DNA from: Pseudolabrys sp963742345
GTDB lineage: Bacteria > Pseudomonadota > Alphaproteobacteria > Rhizobiales > Xanthobacteraceae
NCBI GenBank assembly: GCA_963742345.1
Contig: CAVULO010000012.1
Span: forward strand, 194,114 to 258,113
Length of the DNA: 64,000 nucleotides
Reading direction: 5' to 3'
Both the position numbers and the translations under genes were made by a program. The number at the start of each line of letters is the position of its first letter. Positions within the stretch are counted from its first letter, which is position 1. The notes under the pieces were generated by a model. It saw only the letters and a program-made list of their open reading frames with translations, did not search any database and was not told the origin of the DNA. This document shows positions 1 through 7,974 of this stretch, piece by piece.

Positions 1-1
1 G

Positions 2-727
2 CTCATGGTAGCGCGCGGCGACCTCGGCGTAGAAATGCCGCTGGAGAAAGTGCCTGCGGTGCAAAAGCAAATGACGCGGGCCAGCCGCGCCGCCGGCAAG
101 CCGGTTGTCGTGGCGACGCAAATGCTGGAATCGATGATCAACTCGCCGGTGCCGACACGCGCGGAAGTCTCCGACGTCGCCACCGCGATTTACGAAGGTG
201 CCGACGCAGTCATGCTGTCGGCGGAATCGGCGGCCGGACAGTATCCTGTGCAAGCGGTTGCGACGATGAACCGTATCGCGGAGGAAATCGAAAGCGACCC
301 GCTCTACCGCACTATCATCGCAGCGCAGCGCGCCGACCCGGAGGCGACCGGCGCCGACGCGATCGCAGACGCGGCACGCCACATTGCCGATACGCTCGAC
401 CTGGCAGCGGTCATCTGCTGGACATCGTCCGGCTCAACCGGCCTGCGAGTGGCGCGAGAACGACCGCGACCTGCAATTGTCGCACTGTCGCCCAATATCG
501 CCACCGGACGCCGACTGGCAGTTGTGTGGGGCGTGCATTGCGTCGTCACCGAAGACGCGCATGACCAGGACGACATGGTCGACCGCGCCTGCCGCATCGC
601 TTTCAAGGAAGGGTTCGCCAAACCCGGTCAGCGCGTTATCATTGTGGCTGGCGTTCCGCTCGGCACGCCCGGCGCGACCAATATGTTGCGCATCGCTTAT
701 GTGGGCGCGGAGACGGCGGGGGATTAG
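2..727 (+). CDS. pyk: Pyruvate kinase, C-terminal part (5' end outside window)
   Basis: Last enzyme of glycolysis (phosphoenolpyruvate + ADP to pyruvate + ATP), cytoplasmic. The frame is open at the window edge and begins at the internal motif MVARGDLGVE, which in full-length enzymes lies in the middle of the barrel domain, so about half the protein is missing. Also visible are KPVVVATQMLESM, PTRAEVSDVA and DAVMLSAESA, followed by the C-terminal alpha/beta domain with the TSSGSTG turn and a closing GTPGATN segment typical of the regulatory domain. The ATG at base 5 is internal, not a start. A TPR gene lies downstream on the opposite strand, convergent. Family assignment is certain. Confidence 0.95.
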   Translation, partial: LMVARGDLGVEMPLEKVPAVQKQMTRASRAAGKPVVVATQMLESMINSPVPTRAEVSDVATAIYEGADAVMLSAESAAGQYPVQAVATMNRIAEEIESDPLYRTIIAAQRADPEATGADAIADAARHIADTLDLAAVICWTSSGSTGLRVARERPRPAIVALSPNIATGRRLAVVWGVHCVVTEDAHDQDDMVDRACRIAFKEGFAKPGQRVIIVAGVPLGTPGATNMLRIAYVGAETAGD

Positions 728-762
728 CGGCAAGCGCGCCGCGTCCGCGGGCAAAGTTGGAC

Positions 763-1374
763 TTAGATATCCCGCCCTTCGATTTTTTCTTGCAACGTCT
801 TCACCAGGTCGGGAATGCGCTCCATGCGCGGATAGAGCGCGAGCGCGCGGCGATAGACTTCCAGTGCCTGCTTATCGTCGCCGATGTCCTGGAGGATTAG
901 TCCAAAACCCGCCAATGCACCGAAATGACGCGGCTCACGCTTGAGCACCTGGCGGATATCCGCAAGCGCGTGACCGTAGTCCTTCTTCATGTAAAAGATG
1001 GTTGCGCGGCGATTCCAGGCTTCCACATAGTCCGGTTTTACCTTGACGATCGCATCGAGCAGCCTGATCGCAAGATCGAGATCCTTTGCCTCTATCGCGG
1101 TCTTGACTCGCGTCATCAGCAGATTGGCGGTGTCACTATGCGAGGCGGTCCAGAGCACCCAGATGCGCTCTTCAATCGCTTTCGCAGTCACATCGTCGGG
1201 TGCGACCTTCAGCGCGCCAAAGAGAAAATCGAGGTTGTTCGTGCGATCGCCGCGCGTCATCTGCGGCGGCTTGGCCGATGGCTCGCTTCGCTTGCTCGAT
1301 TGCGCGGCGACCGGCGCGCCACCTGCAGCGACCAGTGCGGCGGTGAGAAACGCTACAAGGAATCGAGTGCGCAT
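763..1374 (-). CDS. Exported tetratricopeptide-repeat protein
   Basis: A protein of 203 residues beginning with a clear Sec signal (MRTRFLVAFLTAALVAAGG, cleavage probably after APVAAQ near residue 25), so periplasmic or envelope-attached. After a low-complexity linker, residues about 60-200 form two to three helical TPR units; segments such as YVEAWNRRATIFYMKKDYGHA and HFGALAGFGLILQDIGDDKQA carry the W/LGY/A/F pattern. TPRs mediate protein contacts; no enzymatic residues are visible and the partner is unknown. It sits between pyk and rpmJ and converges on pyk. Function not recognised beyond the fold. Confidence 0.85.
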   Translation of the reverse strand: MRTRFLVAFLTAALVAAGGAPVAAQSSKRSEPSAKPPQMTRGDRTNNLDFLFGALKVAPDDVTAKAIEERIWVLWTASHSDTANLLMTRVKTAIEAKDLDLAIRLLDAIVKVKPDYVEAWNRRATIFYMKKDYGHALADIRQVLKREPRHFGALAGFGLILQDIGDDKQALEVYRRALALYPRMERIPDLVKTLQEKIEGRDI

Positions 1375-1445
1375 AGGCGGAGTGTAACCTCTCCGCGTTT
1401 CGTGGCCAATATGCGGCGATGGAACGGGCGCCGGCGGCGCCGGGA

Positions 1446-1571
1446 TCAGCCCTGACGGGCTTTGAAACGGCGATTGGTCTTGTTGATGATGTAGACCCGG
1501 CCCTTGCGACGCACCAAACGATTGTTGCGATGGCGGCCGCGCAGGGATTTCAGTGAGTTACGGACTTTCAT
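1446..1571 (-). CDS. rpmJ: 50S ribosomal protein L36, cysteine-free (C-) type
   Basis: A 41-residue, extremely basic protein (starts MKVRNSLKSL, ends RRFKARQG) matching the long form of bacterial L36. The short form has a zinc ribbon of three Cys and one His; this one has no cysteine, so it cannot hold zinc. That is usual for Alphaproteobacteria, where this is often the only L36. The reading frame extends upstream to base 1658, but the ATG at 1571 is chosen because the protein family starts there and the upstream residues look non-coding. It is a monocistronic gene between the TPR protein and a methionine-synthase-like gene. Confidence 0.93.
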   Translation of the reverse strand: MKVRNSLKSLRGRHRNNRLVRRKGRVYIINKTNRRFKARQG

Positions 1572-1697
1572 GACTGTCTCTGGCTGCTGTTTGCCGGGTA
1601 CATACGCAGCCCCTCCCCGCATGTCAACGCAAGCCGCCCACCGGTTGGTTACTGGCAATGGGCTGTTCTAAAGTCAGGAGACCGGGGAGTTCGAGCC

Positions 1698-2844
1698 GTG
1701 CAACGCAGTCTTGACCGTTTTCTGACCACGCATACCGGCAGCCTGCCAAGACCGGATGACCTCATCCGCATGATGTACGCCAAGGAAGAAGGCGTTCCGG
1801 TCGATGCGCAAGCGCTTGTCGACGCGCGTACGCGCAGCGGTGGCCGAGGTTGTCCGAAAACAGGCCGATGCGGGCGTCGATCTCATCAATGACGGGGAAA
1901 TGTCGAAGCCGAGCTACGCGACCTACATCAAAGATCGGCTCGACGGGTTCGGCGGTACCGGCAACACTTTCGTCTATCAGGACCTCTCCGACTTCCCGCG
2001 CCTGGAAAAACGCGTGTTCGGCGATCCCGGCCGCTCACGCCGCAAGACGCCGGCCTGCAATGCCCCGATTAGCGTGCGCGACAAGCAGGCGCCTCAGACC
2101 GACGCTGACAATCTCAAGACCGCACTGAAGGAGGTGAAAGCTGCCGGTGGCTTTATGAGCGCCGCGTCGCCCGGGGTGGTGTCGCTGTTCTTCCGCAACG
2201 ATCACTACAAAGATTTCGAAAGCTACATGTACGCGATTGCTGACGCCATGCGGCACGAATACGAGACGGTCGCCAGAGCGGGTCTCGTCCTGCAGATCGA
2301 TTGCCCCGACCTGGCCATGGGTCGGCATATTCAATATGCGGACTTGAGCCTCCCGGACTTCCGCAAGCGTGCGCAGCTGCACATCGAGGCGCTCAATCAT
2401 GCGGTCGCCAATATCCCGGCGGAGCAGCTGCGCATGCATCTCTGCTGGGGCAATTACGAAGGCCCACATCATCGCGATGTGCCGCTCGCCGACATCGTCG
2501 ACATCGTGTTTAAGGCAAAGCCAATCGCAATTTCGCTCGAGGCTGCCAATCCGCGCCACGCGCATGAATGGATGCTGTTCGAGAAAGTGAAGGTGCCAGA
2601 CGGCAAGGTGCTGATCCCCGGCGTCATCGAATTGAAATCGAATTTCATCGAGCATCCCGAACTGATCGCGCAGCGCATCGGCCGCTACGCCAAGCTGGTC
2701 GGACGCGAAAACGTCATCGCGGGCTCGGACTGCGGTTACGGCACCTGGGTCGGTCAGGCGGCAGTCGATCCCGACGTGGTATTCGCCAAACTCAAGGCCA
2801 TGGCGGAAGGAGCCTCACTCGCCTCGCGACAATTCTGGAAATAG
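1698..2844 (+). CDS. Cobalamin-independent methionine synthase (MetE C-terminal) family protein, frameshifted
   Basis: Member of the UROD/MetE-like barrel family (COG0620), stand-alone catalytic domain of about 380 residues. It starts at GTG 1698 with the family signature TTHTGSLPRP. After about 35 codons the frame must move by +1 between roughly 1810 and 1830; the rest then reads through to 2844. The substrate/zinc-site regions are present: GEMSKPSYATY, LRMHLCWGN (His/Cys) and IAGSDCGYGTW (Cys). Stand-alone members act on various methyl donors or sulfur compounds, so a true homocysteine methyltransferase role is not shown. The shift is probably a sequencing error, since the rest of the gene is intact. 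It lies 9 bases before the serine hydrolase, probably co-transcribed. Confidence 0.85.
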
Positions 2845-2853
2845 GAAACCAAT

Positions 2854-4077
2854 ATGGCGCTCGAAATTCCGCGGGCGAGTAAACTTGAAGATGTCGGATT
2901 ATCGTCGCAGCGACTGCGGCGCCTGCACGATGCCCTACAGTCGGACGTCGATAAAGGCATCGTCCCGGGCGCTGTGGTGCTGGTCGCGAGGCACGGAAAG
3001 ATTGCCTGCCTCGACGCACTCGGGCTTCGCGATCGCGAAGCTGGTGCGCCGATGGCTCCGGATACGATCTTTCGAATTGCTTCAATGACGAAGCCATTCA
3101 CCTCGGTCGCCACCATGATGCTGGCGGAGGAAGGCAAATTACTGATCACCGATCCGGTCGGACGCTATCTGCCGGAATTCGCCGATCTCAAGGTCGCCGT
3201 CGACTCCGACAATCCTTCGGCAAAAAAACTCACAAAAGAATCGCAGCAGCGCCAAATGACGGTGCAGGATCTGCTGCGCCATACCTCAGGTTTGAGCTAC
3301 GCGCATTTGGCCGGTCCACTGCTCAAGAAGGCCCTTGAGGCCGCCAACCTTGTCGACGAAAAGCAGACCAACGCCGAAATGGCCGCCAAGCTCGGCAAGC
3401 TTCCCCTCGCCTATCAGCCCGGCACGACGTGGCAATATGGCATGTCGACCGATGTTCTCGGCCGCGTGGTTGAGGTCGCGAGCGGCATGGATCTTGACCG
3501 CTTTATCGTCGAGCGCATCTGCAAGCCGCTCGGCCTCGCCGATACGGGGTTCGGTCCGATCGATGAGGCTCGCACCGCGCAACCACAGATCGATCCCGCC
3601 TCCGGCAAGCGGCCGCCGATGCGCAACACCGCCATTCGGCCGAATTGGATCTCGGGTGGCAGCGCGCTGCTGTCGACGGCGGGCAACTATGTGCGGTTCT
3701 GCCAAATGCTGCTCAACGGGGGCGAACTCGGCGGTACGCGTCTGCTTTCACCGACGGCCGTAGCGCTGATGACGTCCGACCATCTAACGCCGGAAACGCG
3801 CCGCAGCCCGTCGACCCCGATGTTGTTTGGGGCTCTGGCGCCAATGCCGGAACTTGGGCTCGGCTTCGGCCTCGGCTTCGCGGTGCGCACCCATACCGGT
3901 CGTAATCCGTTGCCGGGCTCGGTCGGTGATTTTTCCTGGAGCGGCGTGAGCGGCACGTACTTCTGGATAGACCCAAAGCAACAACTGATCGCTGTGCTGA
4001 TGATGCAAGCCCCGATCCAGCGGCTGCACTACCGCTATCTCATGCGCACGCTGGTGTATCAGGCGATCGTCGAGTAA
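2854..4077 (+). CDS. Serine beta-lactamase-fold hydrolase (class C / EstB-like)
   Basis: A 407-residue member of the beta-lactamase family (PF00144), which includes esterases, D-aminopeptidases and class C beta-lactamases. The nucleophile motif SMTK is at residues 77-80; the second motif is the YGMS segment near residue 191 (Tyr in place of YxN); HTSGLSY follows the family pattern before it. There is no signal peptide, so a cytoplasmic esterase or amidase is more likely than a resistance enzyme. It starts 9 bases after the MetE-like gene on the same strand and is followed by tRNA-Val on the other strand. Substrate cannot be told from sequence. Confidence 0.88.
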   Translation: MALEIPRASKLEDVGLSSQRLRRLHDALQSDVDKGIVPGAVVLVARHGKIACLDALGLRDREAGAPMAPDTIFRIASMTKPFTSVATMMLAEEGKLLITDPVGRYLPEFADLKVAVDSDNPSAKKLTKESQQRQMTVQDLLRHTSGLSYAHLAGPLLKKALEAANLVDEKQTNAEMAAKLGKLPLAYQPGTTWQYGMSTDVLGRVVEVASGMDLDRFIVERICKPLGLADTGFGPIDEARTAQPQIDPASGKRPPMRNTAIRPNWISGGSALLSTAGNYVRFCQMLLNGGELGGTRLLSPTAVALMTSDHLTPETRRSPSTPMLFGALAPMPELGLGFGLGFAVRTHTGRNPLPGSVGDFSWSGVSGTYFWIDPKQQLIAVLMMQAPIQRLHYRYLMRTLVYQAIVE

Positions 4078-4091
4078 CGGCGAAAGAAAGA

Positions 4092-4166
4092 TGGTGGGCG
4101 CGACAGGGATCGAACCTGTGACCCCCTCCATGTCAAGGAGGTGCTCTTCCGCTGAGCTACGCGCCC
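4092..4166 (-). tRNA. tRNA-Val (anticodon GAC)
   Basis: Complete cloverleaf on the minus strand: 7-bp acceptor stem GGGCGCG/CGCGCCC, D arm GCTC-GAGC, anticodon stem CCTCC/GGAGG holding loop TTGACAT (anticodon GAC, reads GUC/GUU), T arm ACAGG-TTCGATC-CCTGT, discriminator A, and a genomically encoded CCA at 4092-4094. It lies between two convergent protein genes. Confidence 0.97.
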
Positions 4167-4223
4167 TTCAACCGTGATTGATCTATCGGCTCCAAACCGG
4201 CGAGGCAAGGCCGCGCAAAAGCG

Positions 4224-4583
4224 CTAGGCGGCCAGCATTTTCTGCACTTCGGTCACAAGCTCGCGCAGGTGGATCGGCTTTGACAATACCTTGGCGTGCT
4301 TGGGCGCATTGGAGTCGGCATTGAGCGCCACTGCGGCGAAGCCGGTGATGAACATGATCTTGATATCGGGGTCGAGTTCGGCGGCTCTTCGGGCCAGTTC
4401 GATACCATCCATTTCCGGCATCACGATATCGGTCAGCAGCAGCTCGAACGGTTCCTCCCGTAGCCGGTGATAGGCCGAAAGACCGTTGTCATAGGAGGTC
4501 ACGTCGAAACCAGCATTCTGCAACGCCTTCACGAGAAAACGGCGCATGTCGGTATCGTCTTCAGCCAGCAGGATTTTGGACAT
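4224..4583 (-). CDS. cpdR: CpdR-like single-domain response regulator
   Basis: A 119-residue receiver domain without an output domain. Acidic pocket D9/D10, phospho-acceptor D52 in LLTDIVMPEMDG, Thr in IMFITGF and Lys102 in LSKPIH are all present. In Alphaproteobacteria CpdR, when unphosphorylated, primes ClpXP for proteolysis of cell-cycle factors and is controlled by the CckA-ChpT phosphorelay. The assignment rests on the sequence and on the neighbours: N-formylglutamate amidohydrolase diverging upstream and a HisN-type phosphatase beyond, an arrangement common in Rhizobiales. The frame is open to 4742, but the ATG at 4583 starts exactly at the receiver fold and the upstream residues do not resemble the family. 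Confidence 0.9.
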   Translation of the reverse strand: MSKILLAEDDTDMRRFLVKALQNAGFDVTSYDNGLSAYHRLREEPFELLLTDIVMPEMDGIELARRAAELDPDIKIMFITGFAAVALNADSNAPKHAKVLSKPIHLRELVTEVQKMLAA

Positions 4584-4773
4584 GCTACTCAACACCCCGT
4601 CTGGCCGCCTTGAGGCCGCCTCAACCGGTCGATTAAGACTTATGCCCGGTAAATAACGAGTGAACCAAAAGCATGGCTTGGCTTTGTGGCCCAGCCATGA
4701 AAAATAGACGGTATAACGAGGTGTTAATGCCCGTCCGACCACAAGGGTATTCCTCTCCTATGGCCTGTTCTTC

Positions 4774-5661
4774 ATGAGCGAAGTCCGCGACGAGCTTGAT
4801 CCACCATTCGAAGTCCTGGAGCCCAAAGCGTGCCAGGGGCCGGTATTGTTCAATTCCCCGCACAGTGGCTCGATTTATCCACGCCATTTCCTGGCGGCTT
4901 GCCGGCTCGATATCGCCACCCTACGCCGCTCGGAAGACAGCTTCGTCGACGAGCTAATCGCCGGCGTGGTCCAATGCGGATATCCGCTGATGCGCGCGCA
5001 CTTTCCGCGCTGTTTCGTGGACGTAAACCGCGAACCCTACGAGCTTGATCCGCGTATGTTCGAAGGCCGGCTACCGTCCTTCGCCAACACGCGTTCGATG
5101 CGGGTGGCGGGCGGCTTGGGGACCGTGGCGCGAGTGGTCGGCGACGCCCAGGAAATCTACGATCAGCGCATCCCGATCGACGACGCACTTCGGCGGATCG
5201 AGAGCCTTTACAAGCCTTATCACCGCGCCCTGCGCCGCTTGTTTACCCGTTTGCATCGGGATTTCGGCGCCGCTGTGTTGATCGATTGTCACTCCATGCC
5301 TTCGACCGCAGGCCATAGGGATGAACGGCCGCGGCCGGAGTTTGTGCTTGGTGACCGTTATGGCACCAGCTGCGTTGGCGTCGTGGCGGAGACGGTCGAA
5401 AAGACCTTACGGGCGCTCGGATATACGGTCAGCCGCAATAAGCCATATGCTGGCGGCTTCATTACCGAACACTACGGCAATCCGGCTGCAGGACTGCATG
5501 CCATCCAGCTTGAGATCAACCGCGCCCTGTATATGGACGAGCGCCGGTATCAGCGTTCATCGACATTCGATCGGCTGGCAGCGGATATGGAGACATTGGC
5601 CAAGCGCCTCGGCGAAATCCCGTTTGAGCAACTTCGGCCCTACCGAGCCGCTGCCGAGTAA
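4774..5661 (+). CDS. N-formylglutamate amidohydrolase family protein
   Basis: A 295-residue zinc-dependent hydrolase of the N-formylglutamate deformylase family (PF05013), which releases formate and glutamate in one histidine-degradation route. Recognisable blocks are VLFNSPHSGSIYP near the N-terminus, a D-x-N-R-E-P strand (FVDVNREPYELD), LIDCHSMPS near residue 170, and the C-terminal NPAAGLHAIQLEINRALYM. No hut genes are nearby, so a housekeeping role outside histidine use is possible. It is divergent from cpdR and followed on the other strand by a small RNA gene whose terminator begins 13 bases after the stop codon. Confidence 0.9.
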   Translation: MSEVRDELDPPFEVLEPKACQGPVLFNSPHSGSIYPRHFLAACRLDIATLRRSEDSFVDELIAGVVQCGYPLMRAHFPRCFVDVNREPYELDPRMFEGRLPSFANTRSMRVAGGLGTVARVVGDAQEIYDQRIPIDDALRRIESLYKPYHRALRRLFTRLHRDFGAAVLIDCHSMPSTAGHRDERPRPEFVLGDRYGTSCVGVVAETVEKTLRALGYTVSRNKPYAGGFITEHYGNPAAGLHAIQLEINRALYMDERRYQRSSTFDRLAADMETLAKRLGEIPFEQLRPYRAAAE

Positions 5662-5674
5662 TCAGCCGCTGCAT

Positions 5675-5707
5675 AAAAAAAGGGCCGCTAGCGGATGCGA
5701 GCGGCCC
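5675..5707 (-). terminator. Rho-independent terminator of the small RNA
   Basis: Stem GGGCCGCT/AGCGGCCC with a 10-base loop (5690-5699), followed in minus-strand sense by TTTTTTT at 5681-5675. The T-run is on the minus side only, so it ends the sRNA. It may slow plus-strand transcription from the amidohydrolase gene as well. Confidence 0.85.
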
Positions 5708-5760
5708 AAGTCTAGGGAGGAAACGCCCAAGGAGGGCAGCAGTAGCTCTCGCTACCGCAC
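5675..5760 (-). ncRNA. Small RNA of the alpha-r8 / MmgR (Rfam 'suhB') type
   Basis: On the minus strand an RNA of about 86 nt can be drawn. A perfect 8-bp stem-loop comes first (5758-5751 with 5746-5739, one G-U pair, GAGA tetraloop). An unpaired CCTCC-TTGGGCG-TTTCCTCCCT stretch follows (5735-5711), then an 8-bp GC hairpin (5707-5700 with 5689-5682) ending in seven T residues. The CU-rich anti-Shine-Dalgarno-like loop beside a Rho-independent terminator is the hallmark I recall for the alphaproteobacterial alpha-r8 trans-acting sRNAs, and Rfam named the family suhB because it lies beside an inositol-monophosphatase gene, as here. Family membership is from memory and was not searched. Confidence 0.75.
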
Positions 5761-5766
5761 TGCAAC

Positions 5767-5795
5767 AAGCTACATCGCGACGCACAAAAATCAAG
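5767..5795 (-). promoter_or_regulatory. Putative sigma-70 type promoter of the small RNA
   Basis: Minus-strand CTTGAT (5795-5790), a 17-base spacer, then TAGCTT (5772-5767), about 7 bases before the first stem of the RNA. It resembles the alphaproteobacterial CTTGAC-N17-CTATAT pattern. It was inferred from sequence only; the -10 element is a weak match. Confidence 0.5.
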
Positions 5796-6006
5796 GTTCA
5801 AAGGCGTATTCCCTATGCTATTTTTGCATAGCTGCCGCCCGTCTAAACTCTCCTCCAGCGCACCCATGCGAAAACAATCTAGGTGGAACTCCGCAGCGCA
5901 GCAGAAAATCTTCCCAAGTTTTGTCCCTACCCCAGATGGCGGTTCGAGTTTGGCGTGCGCCGACAAGCTGACCCGGCGTTAGGCAGAAGACAGACAACAG
6001 GCAGGC

Positions 6007-6786
6007 ATGACAGCCATCGACTTCAGCAGCTTCGTCGATCAGCTCGCCAGCGCGTCGGGCGACACAATTCTCCCGTTCTTCCGCACCGCCCTGGCGATCG
6101 AGAACAAGCAGGCTGGTGGATTCGATCCCGTCACGGCGGCAGACAGGGCGGCGGAGCAGACCATGCGCGCGCTCATCCGCAAGCAGTTTCCCGATCACGG
6201 TATCCTCGGCGAGGAATACGGCTCCGAGCGTATTGACGCCGAATATGTATGGGTCCTCGACCCGATCGACGGCACGAAGTCGTTCATTTCCGGCATGCTG
6301 GCATGGGGCACGCTCATCGGCCTGATGCGTTTTGGTGAGCCGGTGTTCGGCATGATGAACCAGCCGTTCACGCGCGAGCGTTTCTCTGGTGACGGGGGTG
6401 CTGCGCGGTATCGGGGACCGCCCGGCAACCGCGATCTGCATGTTCGCGGATGCACAAGCATCGCCGATGCACTGATGTTTACGACGAGCCCGTTGTTGAT
6501 GAACCGCGATGACCGCGCGGTTTTTGGAAAGCTCGAGGACAAGGTGAAGCTCTCGCGCTACGGCGGCGATTGCTACGCCTATTGCATGCTGGCGGCAGGG
6601 CTGATCGACCTGATCATCGAAACCGAGATTAAGCCGTATGACATCGTTGCGGTCATCCCGATCATCGCCGGCGCCGGCGGCATTGTCACCACGTGGGAGA
6701 ATGGCCCGGCGCAAAGCGGCGGCCGCATTGTCGTCGCCGGCGACAAACGCGTGCATCAGGCGGCGCTCGAAATACTTGCCGGCTAA
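6007..6786 (+). CDS. hisN: Inositol-monophosphatase family phosphatase, HisN-type
   Basis: A 259-residue Mg2+-dependent phosphatase. Metal-site motifs are GEEYG at residues 68-72, DPIDGTKSF at 85-93 and the C-terminal YDIVAVIPIIAGAGG. Members include histidinol-phosphatase (last phosphate removal in histidine synthesis), inositol-1-phosphatase and SuhB. The neighbourhood with cpdR and N-formylglutamate amidohydrolase favours the HisN group of Rhizobiales, but SuhB cannot be excluded by eye. The gene overlaps the convergent lipase gene by 4 bases, and about 345 bases upstream of it contain the small RNA gene. Confidence 0.88.
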   Translation: MTAIDFSSFVDQLASASGDTILPFFRTALAIENKQAGGFDPVTAADRAAEQTMRALIRKQFPDHGILGEEYGSERIDAEYVWVLDPIDGTKSFISGMLAWGTLIGLMRFGEPVFGMMNQPFTRERFSGDGGAARYRGPPGNRDLHVRGCTSIADALMFTTSPLLMNRDDRAVFGKLEDKVKLSRYGGDCYAYCMLAAGLIDLIIETEIKPYDIVAVIPIIAGAGGIVTTWENGPAQSGGRIVVAGDKRVHQAALEILAG

Positions 6787-7727
6787 AACCGCGGCGTGCC
6801 AGGCACGAAAGCGTCGAAAGCCGCCCAAAATTGCCCGCGATAGTGATCCTGTTCCTGCAGGATCTCATGCTTGGCGCCAGCGAGGATAAGATGGCGGCCG
6901 GCAAGCAGATGCTGCCCAAAGGCTTCAATTGCTGGCGTAGAGACAACCTCATCGCGGCCAGCCGCTACCATCAAAATTGGCTGGCGGATGCTCGTTGAAT
7001 ATCCAGGTTCTGCAAATTGTCTCATCTGTCGCAGCGCGACGTCGGCCCAAGCCACGGTTGGCGCCCCGAGACCGAGCGCGGGCTCTTGCTCCAGTACGGC
7101 GGCGTTGCGCGCATACCGTACCGGATCCGAGGTCAGCACGTTTCCGATGAAGGATTCGGTGCCGGTGGCGACGGAATCGCCGGTCGGAACATAAGCACCT
7201 CCGCGTCCGATGATTCGCATGAAGCGCGCAAGCGGACCGGCGACGCGCGTAAGACGCCCGGGCGGTAATGCGATCATCGGAGCCGATAGCACGATGCGTT
7301 CGAACCAGCGGCTACCGTCATGGCAGGCGCGGATCGCCACCGCCGCACCCATGGAATGGGCGAGTGCAAAAATGGGCGGCGGACAATCGGGCAGCACGAC
7401 CTGCGCCATTACTGCTTCGAGGTCGGTAATGTAATTTGAGAAATTCCGTACGTAACCCTTTTGGCGATCGGACAGCGCACGGTCGGAAAGGCCCTGCCCG
7501 CGCCAGTCAAAGGTCGCCACCGCGAATCCCCGCGCGTGTAAATCGCGCACGGTCTCAAAATATTTTTCGATGAACTCGGCGCGGCCCTGCAATACGACCA
7601 CGGTGCCCTTGCGTCCCGGCGGCGGCGCCCAACGAGCGAAACGCAAATTGACCCCGTCCGGGGTTTTAATCGCGCCGGCCACCACGTCGTCTGGCACCGG
7701 ATTGGCGGGAATGGAGACGAGTTTCAT
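6783..7727 (-). CDS. Alpha/beta hydrolase, lysophospholipase (PldB) type
   Basis: A 314-residue hydrolase of the monoglyceride lipase/lysophospholipase group (Hydrolase_4). The nucleophile elbow is AHSMG with Ser125 (Ala in place of the more common Gly); the oxyanion region FDWRGQGLSD lies near residue 75. The acid and base are likely in AAGRDEVVS and AGAKHEIL near the C-terminus. There is no signal peptide, so it probably acts on membrane lipids from the cytoplasm. Convergent with hisN; its upstream region is shared with the divergent hsp20 gene. Confidence 0.87.
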   Translation of the reverse strand: MKLVSIPANPVPDDVVAGAIKTPDGVNLRFARWAPPPGRKGTVVVLQGRAEFIEKYFETVRDLHARGFAVATFDWRGQGLSDRALSDRQKGYVRNFSNYITDLEAVMAQVVLPDCPPPIFALAHSMGAAVAIRACHDGSRWFERIVLSAPMIALPPGRLTRVAGPLARFMRIIGRGGAYVPTGDSVATGTESFIGNVLTSDPVRYARNAAVLEQEPALGLGAPTVAWADVALRQMRQFAEPGYSTSIRQPILMVAAGRDEVVSTPAIEAFGQHLLAGRHLILAGAKHEILQEQDHYRGQFWAAFDAFVPGTPRF

Positions 7728-7855
7728 GAGGAGGAAAAGTCAACGGTGCGCAGCGCTTCGGGCTTATAGCAGGGTGGCAAGCGCGCTCAATCCGAGCCCG
7801 ACGTTGCGGCATAAAATATAAATATTTCAATATCTTACCGACAAGTACGTAAGAC

Positions 7856-7883
7856 CTTGCGGGCCCAAATGTCGCTACCATAT
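7856..7883 (+). promoter_or_regulatory. Putative RpoH (sigma-32) heat-shock promoter of hsp20
   Basis: CTTGCGG at 7856-7862, a 13-base spacer, and TACCATAT at 7876-7883. This is close to the alphaproteobacterial RpoH pattern CTTGAA-N13-CCCCATNT and would start transcription near 7890, giving a leader of about 80 bases that contains the thermometer below. Inference from pattern and position. Confidence 0.5.
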
Positions 7884-7889
7884 CAAGCA

Positions 7890-7974
7890 CGCGCAGGCCT
7901 TATGGCTGCGCACGGTTAGGTTCGGCCATTCGGCGGACCACCGCATGTCGCTCAACAAAGGAGGATATGCCATG
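7890..7974 (+). promoter_or_regulatory. ROSE-type RNA thermometer in the hsp20 leader
   Basis: The leader folds into successive hairpins. The last (7943-7970) pairs GCAT/ATGC, GTC/GAT and CTC/GAG around loop AACAAAG, leaving G7950 bulged and burying the Shine-Dalgarno GGAGGAT. This is the known ROSE design: a UYGCU motif (here TCGCT, 7948-7952) with one bulged G opposite the ribosome site, melting on heating. Two upstream hairpins, GCGCA-G-GCC-TTAT-GGC-TGCGC and GGTTC...GGACC, fit the multi-hairpin leader. ROSE elements are common before hsp20 genes of Rhizobiales. Not tested by folding software. Confidence 0.75.

Noticed and set aside
2854..4077. Class C beta-lactamase (antibiotic resistance)
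   Set aside because: SxxK is present but there is no signal peptide, the YxN motif is not canonical and the closest resemblance is to esterases of this fold.
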